A DNA stretch of 64,000 nt from Rhizophagus irregularis (lineage: Eukaryota > Glomeromycota > Glomeromycetes > Glomerales > Glomeraceae), in assembly GCF_026210795.1 (NCBI RefSeq), contig NC_089439.1, positions 2,480,001 through 2,544,000 of the forward strand, given 5' to 3'. The translations under genes and the position numbers were made by a program. Shown here piece by piece: positions 25,608 to 35,934 of the stretch; positions within the stretch are counted from its first letter, which is position 1, and each line of letters opens with the position of its first letter. The notes under the pieces were generated by a model, which was given only the letters and a program-made list of their open reading frames with translations, did not search any database and was not told the origin of the DNA.

Positions 25608-27749
25608 TATAATGAAGTAACACTATGTCCACTCACATTGCGGGCTGTTTATTCGTCAACCATATGGGCAAGATATTGTGGTTCTGTTGTTTGTTGGAAA
25701 TAACTTGTGTCCATTCTTCCACGTAATTACGAGACTATGATATAAAACAGCGCTCCGAATGTATTCTTTAGTTATTTCCTTTAGTGTTCTACATTTCCGC
25801 AGGATGTCCTTCATGTGCTTCGCACCAGCTTGAAGTGCCAGGCATTTTAGTGAAATAGTTAAGATTATTATTTCCCAGAACACATAGAAATCTATTTTCG
25901 TAACCCATTCTTCGGATACATCAAAGGATCGTGATAATGGAGCTTTATAATTCGCTCCCTGAAACAATCTCTTGATTCGAGAATGGAACAGACGATAATA
26001 TTTTGAGACTATGGCTGTTTTACAACCACTTTGAAACCAACTAATATATTTCCTTCGGGAACTGCTTCTTCTAGCAGAAGAGTGATTCATAGTTGAAGAA
26101 CAAAATCTTATATAATGCGGAGGCAGAATATTCAGACATTTCGAACGGGTATATCTACTATACTTAATCTGAAAATTAATGGAAATGTTGTTAGTAACAG
26201 AACGTTCCCAACTACTACTCTTGTCCTTTGAATAAAACAGTGATAGATTCTCTGGCTTACAGTTTTTTTCATTATTAACGCATATCGTATGTTGGAGTAT
26301 TGTATGCCTGAAAGGTATCCGGTTAGTGATGATGCGAAAATCGCCTTGACATTTCTCGAGTGTTGGTTGAAAGAAATCGGAAGAACATCAAAGAGATGTA
26401 GTGTTTTGAAATTGTTGATGACTAGAACTGCCATCCTTAACAAAATTTTCAATTCGTCTTATTTGCTCTGCTATAACTAAAGTACATAATAGAAATTTTA
26501 TCAACGGGTAGATGTTATGATCTTGTAGATGAACCACATGTCCTGAAGGAATATCCTTAATGTATTCTTTTTCCATAGTCGGTGCGTTGGTATGTACATC
26601 TGAAAACTCTTCTTTATTAACTTCTGTTCTTAACAGAGTCGCCATATCATATATAATATCCTGTGAACATGTGTTAGGTAGATCAATACTATCACACATA
26701 TTACTATTAAATGTCTGGAGGGCAGTGCTGCGCACCTTTGGTAGTCCCTTTAGGACTAGTGTATCTGTACTGTTTTGAATCGTTATTGATGGGCTATGTT
26801 CAACAAATTGGGATTCTGCATAAATAATGTCAGTAATAGCCCAGCACATGTCCCAAATAGATACACAGTATCCCTTGGATATCATTGTGTCACACTTACT
26901 TTACAGAAACCTTCAATTTTCCTAAATATGTTTGATATATCACTGATAGATAGCATTTATGAATATAGCATATTACCATGTATGCAATATCAATATACAG
27001 TACAAGCAAAATATATTGATAATATGTTCTTTATATGCCAAAATTCATATTAAAAACAAAATATAACCAATACATATCTAAGATACATTCAAATATGTTT
27101 GTCATATGCCAAAATTCATATTAAAAGCAAAATATAAGTAATGTATAACCAACATATAATTGTAATATGTTGGATATATTCCAAAAATGCATATTAAAAT
27201 AAATAAGGTTAACATATTATTAAGATATATTGATAATATGTTCTTTATATGCCAAAATTCATATTAAAAACAAAATATGACCAACATATATCTAAAATAC
27301 ATTTGAGTTATGTTCTTTATATACTGAAATTCATATTGTAAGTAATGTATGAGTAACATACAATTGTGATGTGTTTGATATATTCCAAAAATACATATTA
27401 AATTTACTCTTAAATTTATATGTTTTAAATTTATATGTTAAAATTTATTCTAGCATCCTTCCAGCTCCAGTAACAATACAAATGATTACAACATTTTTCG
27501 TAATTAATAGAAAATTTTGATTAACAAAGAAAAAATTTTTTTTTGTTTTAGAAGTAATGAAAAGAATTAAGCAAAAATCAATAACCCAAGTGAGAAACTA
27601 AAAGGAAAATTGTTTTATAAAGGATAAAATAAATTTACATTTTTGGAATGAAAGAAAATGAGGACAATGTTAATCACAATTCTCGGACTGGTAATGATTC
27701 AACTAAATTGAACTCATAATAAATTAGCTGAAAATCAACTACTGATTTT

Positions 27750-27934
27750 GGAGAGCGTCTAAAGCTGTGTTTGATCACATGATGTTGTTATATTCATCGC
27801 GCCCTCCAGTTTTTCATTTTTACTATACTGTATATCCCGGGGACTTGAATTTTTAAAAATTATTTGTCACATATCTATTTATCACGCCTGCACTATTAAA
27901 AATCACGTGATCAGACACAGCTTTAGACGCTCCC
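27750..27934. mobile_element. nested MITE with ~30-bp TIRs
   Basis: Arms GAGCGTCTAAAGCTGTGT (left) and, reverse-complemented, GAGCGTCTAAAGCTGTGT (right) continue through TGATCACATGAT/TGATCACGTGAT. The spacer is about 120 bases. Target duplication could not be fixed, because weaker inverted similarity continues outside the arms. It lies inside the 2779-bp element, so it inserted later or forms part of it. Confidence 0.6.
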
Positions 27935-28345
27935 TGGTTTTGGCTAAAATTCAAATATTAGTCAGCTAATAAAACTTCACGAAAAATTTTGACTATTTCA
28001 ACGTATAAAATGTTGTTAACCATAGCTTGTAACACTAAGATAATCAGTGATTTATAGCTTAACTGCAGTGCAATTCAACTGATTAAAGTTTAAGCTTTTA
28101 TAGTTTAAGCTTAAACTTTTTTTTCTTTCCTTTCGTAATTTCCCCTTTCTCTTGTAATTTTCGTAATTGCTCTTTCCCTTTCTCTCACTCTTACCTATCC
28201 CTTTTCATCCTTTTCCTTTCCTTCCTTATTTTTCTTTTCAAGTGGCTTTTTGGTTTTTGGACATGGTACTTTAGTAGGTGTCATAATAATAATCTAATTT
28301 ATTTACTTCATCTTTTAAAAAACAACTTCTAATTTCTTTTTTTTA

Positions 28346-29213
28346 GACAACTGGACGTGTGGGAAATTTGAAGTAACATAACCATTGGAAAATTACTAAA
28401 AAGCAACGATCATATTAACAAAATGTTTAAAAAGTATATCATAAATTATGTTCTTTTTGGTTTTTATGTGACAAAACATTAATTAACGTTTTGTGTTTTG
28501 TATTTTGTAGTTTAGACAGCTTTTCATTATCTTTGACGGATGGTGAGTGACATTTTTTCTAATGTTGTTTTTAACAAAACATTACTGATATTTTTGTTCT
28601 TTTCTTTTTTTTGAGCAACATATCCAAGCACTGTACGTCCAAATTAACCACAACTTCAATACAAAATCAAGGCATGGGATTTTGATAAGATATTTTTAAA
28701 TTTCGTTATTCCACCTTTTAAAGGATGGTTATTAATTTCTATTTTTTTCTTTTTTTTTAGGCGGTTAGCTCTTTGGCTCTTTGGACGTGTAGAATTTGGT
28801 AGGAACATTCTTTTTTTTAGATGATACTTTCAGGACGCGTAGAATTTTAATTTTTGTTTTAATTTTTTATTATTATCTTAATAGGTAAAGTTTTAGAATA
28901 TTAACTTTTTTTTATTTTTAACAATTTTACTTACAGTCCATTTCTTAATTCTTTTTTTAGGCGTATCTTTCAGTCTCTGGAGTCTAGACGTTAGTAAAAT
29001 TTTTAATAGTTTTTATTGAACGAAACAGCTACTAATGTTACATATTTTTTTTGTAGATAGCTGGTTTTTTAAGTGCTTGGGAAAGTGTAAGATCCGGTAA
29101 GTTTTTTACTTTTATTTTGAACTAATTCTTTTGAATGAAATGACCACTAACATTTCATATACTATTTTTTTTAGATGACCAGTTTTTTGAGTATTTGAAC
29201 ACGTAAGACTTTG
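28346..29213 (+). other. array of microexon/intron-like cassettes
   Basis: Seven or eight short pieces of about 27-40 nt, each preceded by a T-tract plus AG and mostly followed by a GT donor. Clear ones are 28511-28542 (donor GTGAGT), 28761-28798 (GTAGGA), 29057-29096 (GTAAGT) and 29175-29213 (GTAAAA). Others start at 28347, 28616, 28821 and 28961. Spacers are 78-218 nt. Four carry a palindrome around a branch-like sequence: 28471-28494, 28572-28597, 29020-29043 (TACTAAT) and 29135-29158 (CACTAAC), each 13-18 nt upstream of the AG. The exon-like pieces resemble one another (shared AGCTGG, GACGTGT, GAATTTG), so the array probably grew by duplication. No protein was traced through it. Confidence 0.45.
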
Positions 29214-30878
29214 GTAAAAGGAATAAATTTTTGATGATGCATAACTTTATGGCATATTACTATTAATCACTGTTATTATATTTCGGCATGTAATTATTAT
29301 ATAATTTACATAATTTTGCAATATTATTTACATATATTAGATATATAATAGTTATAAAAAGAGTAATCATGTATTTTTAATATATGGGTATCATATAAAA
29401 ATAATATACTAATTATACTTTTAATACATGTTTGATATATGGTTGTCATATGAATTTCTAATCATATTTCTAATATATGCTTGATATGTGATTGTCATAT
29501 AATATATAAATCCGAAACATATTTTTGATATATGATTGTCAGATTTTTCATGTAATATTTTCTACATATTGTAAGCATATAGTTAGAACGAAAATAACAG
29601 AAATACTAAAGTGATGTGTCTGTTATATTGTAAATATATTGTAAACATATTTAGAAAAATTGAAGGTTTCTGTAAAGTAACAAGTTGTGTTTCGGTGTTG
29701 GATAAGTTAACCGAAGTAATATTCACTTCCATCCCGTGAACATTATCATTAACTGATGTATCAGTTTTGTCGGAAATTGGCATGTCGTGTCCAATACTTC
29801 GTGTTTCAATGATAGATGAAATAACATCTTCTTCAGTTTCAGGCATGCTATCCTCGTTAAAGTTGTCCCCATCAATCTCATTTGTAACAGTGTTTTCGTG
29901 GTTGTCCTTTTCTAAAGAGTCAACAATCTCCGGAATATTTTCATCAATCGCATCTTTAGAATAGATGAAGCTAACAGAGCAATCATTACCATTCGCAACA
30001 GAGTCGCTGTGGGTAAATTGGTGGGGAAGAACATGTTATTGCATAACAGCGAGTTGTGAATCATCAACCTCATCAGCTTGGATAGGTTCATTTGTTTTTT
30101 CGAAAATGTTATTACAATAGTTCTCACTAGTTGTTTGTGAAACGCTATCAACCTTTAAGTCCGGAAAATGGTTAACAAAAAGTCCATTCTGGGGAATATC
30201 AGTAGCAGTCCCTAAGTAACGGCTATATGATGAAATTTTTTTGTTTTTAGCGTCATCTGGAAATGTAGAGTCAAGGATACGAATATACTGAATAGGAGGG
30301 CTACAAGGGAGAAACAAGTACTGTTGAATCTTTTTTGGTACACGTAAGGTCACATTATCAAGAAAAATAGATGCTTCTTGGTATCCGGAAAAAGAAAATG
30401 AAGGAGCTAGTATATGAAAAGAGTAAATCCAGAATCTGTGAGAAGAAAGACCACATTCATCTATAACTACCAAGTCCTTTGGTGAAATAGGGACGTTTTT
30501 AGTGTTGTGATAACTAGTATGAAAAACATCTATCATGCCAGTAATAACGGTCTCAATAGTACCAACTATCTTTTTCTTAGGCATTTTAGAACGAGAAGAA
30601 ATCCCTACGTGTACCATGGGAGCCTGGGGCATATCCTCAAACACCACTTCAGAGAAACACCGTAAGTGTGGAGGGGTATTATCACTAAAATCCCAGAACT
30701 CATCAAAAGAATCAAATACCCTATAGCTATCGGCAGTATGGTCCTGAACAACAAGTTTGGTAGACAAATCATCAGCTAAATATGTTTCGTACTTATTATA
30801 ATCCATTTTTATAAAATACGAATTAGTTCAAATAGTATAACGAGGTAGCCAAAAAAGAGACAAATGTCCAATTAAATT

Positions 30879-31800
30879 TAGAGCTCCGCACGGGTCGGGT
30901 CGGGTCGGGTTACCTGGTTAACCCGAACCGAAATTTTTTTTCAGGTCAGGTCGGGTCGGGTAAACCGTTCTGACCCGACCTGACCCATTTGACCTGAAAG
31001 TATTCGGGTCACTTCGGGTAACTCAGGTTACCCGAAGTTTTATTATTAAATATTTCAATTAAAAAAACGTTTTGTAACGTTTTTTTTTATTAATTATACA
31101 AAAAACGTCAGGTTCGACGTTTTTAATTAAAAAAAAAAGATTTTTTAATTTTTATTGAAAAAACGTCGGGTCCCGGCATTTTACTTTTGTTTTTATATAT
31201 AAAAACGCCGAAACTATTTGTTTCGGCATTTTTTTTTTCGATCTTAGATGCAAAAACGCCGGAATCATTAGTTCCGGTATTTTTCATTTTGATTTTACAT
31301 GTAAAAACGCCGAAACTATTAGTTTCGGCGTTTTTTTTTTCAATTTTACATGTAAAAACGCCGGAATCATTAGTTCTGGCGTTTTTCATATTGATTTTAC
31401 ATGTAAAAACGCCGAAACTGATAGTTTCGGCATTTTTTTTTGATTTTACATGTAAAAACGCCGGAATCATTAGTTCCGGCGTTTTTTTTTTCAATTTTAC
31501 ATGTAAAAACGCCGAAACTGATAGTTTCGGCATTTTTTTTTTCAATTTTACATGTAAAAACGCCAGAATCATTAGTTCCGGCGTTTTTCATTTTGATTTT
31601 ACATGTAAAAACGCCGGAACTATTAGTTTCGGTGTTTTTAATTTATTTGACCCAAATATATGTCGGGTCAACGGGTCGGGTCGGGTACCGACTAGCACTG
31701 ACCCGACCCGTGTCAGGTCATGAATTTGATGACCTGACCTGAATATTTCGGGTCAACCCGTCGGGTCACCTGATCTGTCAGGTCAGGTTGCGGAGCTCTA
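30879..31800. mobile_element. 922-bp TIR element with 9 alternating 51-bp palindromes (copy 1)
   Basis: Ends TAGAGCTCCGCA and TGCGGAGCTCTA enclose GGGTCGGGTC-rich arms. The core (about 31200-31635) holds nine units of 50-52 bp, each a hairpin. Type A is CGCCGAAAC-TATTA-GTTTCGGCG and type B is CGCCGGAA-TCATTAG-TTCCGGCG; they alternate with T-rich/ACATGT spacers. An inverted, longer copy lies at 54858-56179 with a perfect 8-bp target duplication, which suggests a hAT-like, non-autonomous element. For this copy no target duplication is clear. Because 51 is a multiple of 3, long repeat-encoded ORFs appear on both strands here; they are not proteins. Confidence 0.75.
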
Positions 31801-31829
31801 CTGAATTAATAGTACCAAAACGAGATATC

Positions 31830-32485
31830 CAAAAAGAGACAAATGTCTAAATAGAATTTTGGAGTAATGGATGGTAATGAGGCGGCAAGTAACTGGTATC
31901 TCGTTGAATGATTGCGTCCAAATATGTCTTTCTACTGTTTAAAGGAAGTAGGAGAATATAAGTAGCGACACAATAACATTTCCAAAGGAATGACGTCTGC
32001 AACGAAAGTCGATGAATAAATAAACTTACTATATTAGTATGCTCTCTGTAATCGTTTAGCGATCAATAAAAAAACCATACGTTCGAATTAATATTTGACC
32101 GCTGTTCCCTCTATTATTGATCACGCATACATGTTTCGATCACCGAAAAATATCTGAAAGTGCTAAAAGCATATCCAAAGGAATACCCTCCAGGTATTCT
32201 GTTATTGATCAATGTCATACTTCATAGCCAAATAACAGAATCCACAGATATCATTTCGCTTCACGAGTTCGTGGGTTCTGCATTAGCATTAATATTTGTC
32301 CACTGTTTTTACATTCGAACATGCTTTAATTGAACATGCATGTCCACTATTTTTTTAATCGAGCACGCCTGTCCTTCCTTTATTATCGAACCATTATTTT
32401 TGTTGTCAATTTCTAACTTGCAATACTATATATAGTGTCAATAAAGGATAGACATCAGCCTTTGAAGTATTATTTATTGTTTCCT
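31830..32485. other. spacer with a segment repeated at 38.06-38.36 kb
   Basis: About 32250-32450 (from TCGTGGGTTCTGCAT to GTGTCAATAAAGG) recurs in the same orientation at about 38075-38357. The two copies bracket the hAT element and the peptidase pseudogene. They may be duplicated flanks of a once-duplicated gene or long repeats of an older element. No coding frame seen. Confidence 0.5.
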
Positions 32486-32493
32486 CTTTGGAG

Positions 32494-35400
32494 CAGTGAT
32501 GGAAAATGACCAGGTCATTTTGTTTTTTTTTAAATGACATAGGTCACTACGCATGTGACCTATGGTCATTGATCATTACGGTCATATCAGAAATAACCAA
32601 GTGACGTGACCATCATGACCATAAGTCACCTTGGTCATGTCACAATTGACGTGACCCCTTGTTTGATTAACCAATAAAATTCTAATTGATAATCTTTTTT
32701 TGTAAATCAACTAACCGAAAAAATTTTTACTCAACATCAACCCAAATAAATAATGCCTCCGGAACCACATAATTTTCGTCCGTACTTTACACTTGTTAAA
32801 AATACAATAAATAAAGGAAATGCGTTTGCAGTATGCAATAGTTGTATTAATAATTGTGATGGGGGTTAGAAGAAGCTAAATTAAGACCAGAATGTTATAC
32901 ATCAAATAAAGCAAGATTATGTCGTGCACACTTGGCTAAATGTGAAAATTTTAAGAAAACCTTTTCTGAAGAAGAAGTAAAGGAAATCCTTAAATTGCCA
33001 GTACCTGAAGACAAAGTTAATGATATTATAGAAGTTGATGATGATGATGAATCTATTCAAAATTTAGCAAAACGAAGGAGACTTTCTACATCAACAGTAT
33101 CAAGTTTTAACTCAATTGGCAGCCAACAAAAATCATTAACATCATATTATCGTCGCCAAATGTCAACAAATGATGTACCTAGATTTGAACAACTATTCAT
33201 TAGAATGACAGTATCTAATGGTCTTCCTTTCTCTTTTGTAGAGAATGAAGAAACTAAAGCATTATTTGAATTTATTGCTCCTGGACTTGTTCTTCCTAAT
33301 CGTAAAGCAATTGGTGGCAGAATCTTAAAAGATGCAGCTAAATCTCTTCAACATAATATTGTAAAAATCGCAGCAAATGATAAAGATGGTGTTACGGCAG
33401 CCTTTGATGGTTGGACGAATGTAAAAATGGAGCAATTATGGGGTGTAGTATTTATTACATCAAAAGGACAACCTTTGGTTTGGGGAGCACATGAAATAAG
33501 TGCTGAGCGATCTCGTACAACTGATGTTATCCAACATATAGAAGAAATGATGGAAGACGCAAAAAACAAAAATGTTTGTATAAAAGCATTTGTCTCAGAT
33601 TCAGCAGGCAAATATGCAGCAGCAAGGTAAATTTAATAAACCTAATTTTAATTCATTATTATAATACTTATTAATTTATTAATGGAAAAATAATTTAACT
33701 TTATTTTTTCTAGACGGCAAATGAGAAGAAAATATCCAAGTAAAATTTTTTTACCATGCATGGCACATCAAATGAATCTTGTTTTTGGCGACATTTTCAA
33801 AGAGAAAGAATTATATCAAAGAATATTAAAGGAAGCAGTCCGATTAGTTACTTATTTTAATAAATCAGTGTATTTTACTGGAAATCTTCGTGATGAACAA
33901 ATGAGAATTTATAATAAACACATATGTTTAGCATCTCCAGGAGATACTCGATGGAACAGTTATTACTTTTGTTTTTATTCTATTTTAAAAACTCAAGCAG
34001 CATTAAAGGTAAATATTATTAGTTTAATAAATATTTTATATCAATAAAAATATAATATTTAAATTTTTTTTATTAAAGTTTATTTCAGCAAAATTCAATC
34101 CACATCGGGCTAATGTAACACGTCAAATGGAATACCTTCAGCATCTGCAGATAAATCTTCAAGCCAAAATGGCGACCGAAAACTTCCTGATGACATTGCT
34201 GATACTATAAATGATTCAGAATTTTGGTCGACCCTTTTTTTACTACAACATATGCTTTATCCACTATGTGGCTTTTTAAATAAATTGCAGAAGGATACTG
34301 CACGATTGTTTGAAGTAACACATTGTTTTGCAAATACTATTAAGATTTTTGAAAATCACCAAGATACTGATTTTGGTTCACGAATGGTTGAAAGAATCGA
34401 AAAACGTTGGAAGGAGTGGGAGCAGCCGCTCCTTATTCTTTCTATTGTTCTTCACCCCCAATACAAATTAGAAAATTTTCAAGTTACAAATAATAATTTA
34501 ACATGGACTCATATTGAAAAATGGTTAAAATACTATTATCAAGCTTTTTTTAATTCCCGTCCTTCATCAATTGTAGCTGAAATGATTTTATATAAACATG
34601 GTGAAGATCCTTATGACCTTGAAACATTTTCACAATTTAAAGGTAATTTGGTAAATTATTGGGATTCTACAGCTGGTATTGGACCAGAATTAGCGAAAGT
34701 TGCGATACACATACATGGTGTCTGTATTAACTCAGCATCCGTTGAAAGATTGTGGAGCAGTATGGGTTTTCTTCACACGAATAGGCGAAATAAATTAAAG
34801 GTATGTTTTATATCAATATTTATTTTATTTATTACACAAAAATTTAATTCATATTATTTAATATTTTAGAGCAAAAAAGTATTAGCTATGAGTCAGATTC
34901 GAAGTGATATACTTTATCATCGTCAAAAAAAAAATGCAAAAGAATTAGATACTAAAGTTCAGCGTTTACATATAGCAACACCAATTATTGAAGATGATAA
35001 TATAAATAATCCTGAATTTAATAACTTAACTGATGATGATTTGTTGGTTAGTGACGATGATAATGGTGAAAATGAAAGTAATAATTTGACTTTAAATGAC
35101 TCTTCCGAACCTCATACTGAAGAACAAGAACAAGGATGGAATATATTTGTTAAAGAGTGGATTGAAGCTATTAAACGTGAAAATACATTTGATCATTCTG
35201 AAGATGAAATACTTTTAGATGGTGAAATGGATAATGACTTTAATTTTGGAGGAAGAACAATTCATCCTGCAGACGATCTGACAGCAAAATGGCCGTTACG
35301 ATCTTTGTTCATTTCTAATTTAGGATTTCCTGCTTATTTACAGGGAAATCAGATTTATTCAGCACTTTAAAAATGAATTCATATGTTTTAATCTTTATAG

Positions 35401-35601
35401 TATTTGTTGTAAAAATTTATGATATATTAAATAATAAATAAATTTTGAAATTTTATAACGGTAAAATTAAATCATGTTAAATCACGTGATCATATATCGT
35501 TATGACCAAGTCACATAAATTCTTCAAAGCTAAAATGACCATATGACTAATGACTTAGTCACTAAGTCATTTAGGTCACATCCGGTCATGTGCCAACACT
35601 G
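32494..35601 (+). mobile_element. hAT DNA transposon, 3108 bp, with perfect 8-bp target duplication
   Basis: Target duplication CTTTGGAG at 32486-32493 and 35602-35609. Terminal inverted repeats begin CAGTGATGGAAAATGACC on the left and CAGTGTTGGCACATGACC on the right. Subterminal regions are rich in GGTCA/TGACC repeats, likely transposase-binding sites. The element carries a damaged transposase gene (next entry). The intact 8-bp duplication suggests a fairly recent insertion. Confidence 0.92.
32753..35370 (+). pseudogene. hAT transposase with BED zinc finger, frame-broken
   Basis: Starts at ATG 32753. The first 70 residues hold a BED-type finger: CNSC, then a CRAHLAKC region. A TAG at 32867 after a run of five G shows a one-base slip there. 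Exon 1 then stays open to a GTAAAT donor at 33629; exon 2 (from 33715) contains PCMAHQMNLVFGD and SPGDTRWNS, typical hAT blocks, and ends at a GTAAAT donor after 34008. The next exon reaches its good frame only after about 34134 (ASADKSSSQNGDRKLPDDIA), with stops before it, so a second frame break lies near 34090-34130. It continues through INSASVERLWSSMGFLHTNR, the C-terminal dimerisation block (about 34730-34790), a GTATGT intron (34801-34869) and an acidic tail to TAA at 35370. The family excises and inserts hAT elements; this copy cannot make a full protein unless the breaks are sequencing errors. Confidence 0.85.
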
Positions 35602-35934
35602 CTTTGGAGAATATGTTGCCCAGCAACTATCAGTGCCAGAAAAATACAAATGGATTTGTCAACTACATTTTAACAATTTGTACTTTTAGAGTTTCAAACT
35701 AACCTTTCTTTCATAAACTCAAACAGGATATCACTAATATATGAAGGTCGTCTAAATATATATTTGTAACGAACGATTTTTTTTTTGTTAAATTTAATTG
35801 GCTAATTAAGGACGATCATCACGTGAAAATTTAACATGTGAATTTGTGTTACATCATCATAATTGGTCGACTACCATTTAATACCAAGATGCAATATTTT
35901 TTTAATATTATCTGATACTTCTTTAGCAAAATTC

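Larger units (their letters stand above)
26899..29677. mobile_element. 2779-bp TIR element inserted at TA in the primase-like gene
   Basis: Terminal inverted repeats of about 36 bases begin CTTTACAGAAACCTTCAATT on both ends. The element is flanked by TA at 26897-26898 and 29678-29679, and removing it with one TA restores the host reading frame exactly, which fixes the boundaries. Subterminal regions (26930-27420 and 29230-29640) hold many diverged copies of ATATGTT-containing units, as in elements with subterminal transposase-binding repeats. No transposase frame is visible. The interior contains a nested inverted-repeat element (27750-27934), a perfect 13-bp inverted repeat (28085-28119) and a run of microexon/intron-like cassettes (28346-29213). 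TA target suggests the Tc1/mariner class or a relative, but the length and subterminal repeats are unusual for a simple MITE. Confidence 0.75.
25656..30806 (-). pseudogene. UL52-like archaeo-eukaryotic primase (AEP) gene, broken by two stops and a transposon
   Basis: With the 2779-bp insert (26899-29677) and one TA copy left out, one minus-strand frame runs 790 codons from ATG at 30806 to TGA at 25656. It is interrupted only by TAA at codon 257 (30036-30038) and TGA at codon 546 (26388-26390); the insert falls at codon 377. Residues about 50-190 resemble AEP primases of the herpes-UL52 type found in eukaryotic mobile elements: an RCFSEVVFEDMPQAP block, then a YSFHILA block (the family's S-x-H motif), then QEASIFLDNVTLRVPKKIQQ and SIQYIRI-like positions. 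The catalytic Asp-x-Asp expected just after the first block reads VHVGI here, so activity was probably lost. I see no helicase domain and no clear zinc-binding knot in the C-terminal 400 residues. In living elements such primases start DNA synthesis during replication. Family call is from motif memory and is moderate. Confidence 0.6.

Noticed and set aside
31123-31723. Long overlapping ORFs (149-178 codons) on both strands with 17-residue protein repeats
   Set aside because: They are produced by the 51-bp palindrome array, whose period is a multiple of three and keeps all frames open. The same happens at 55067-55905. No sign of selection on a protein.
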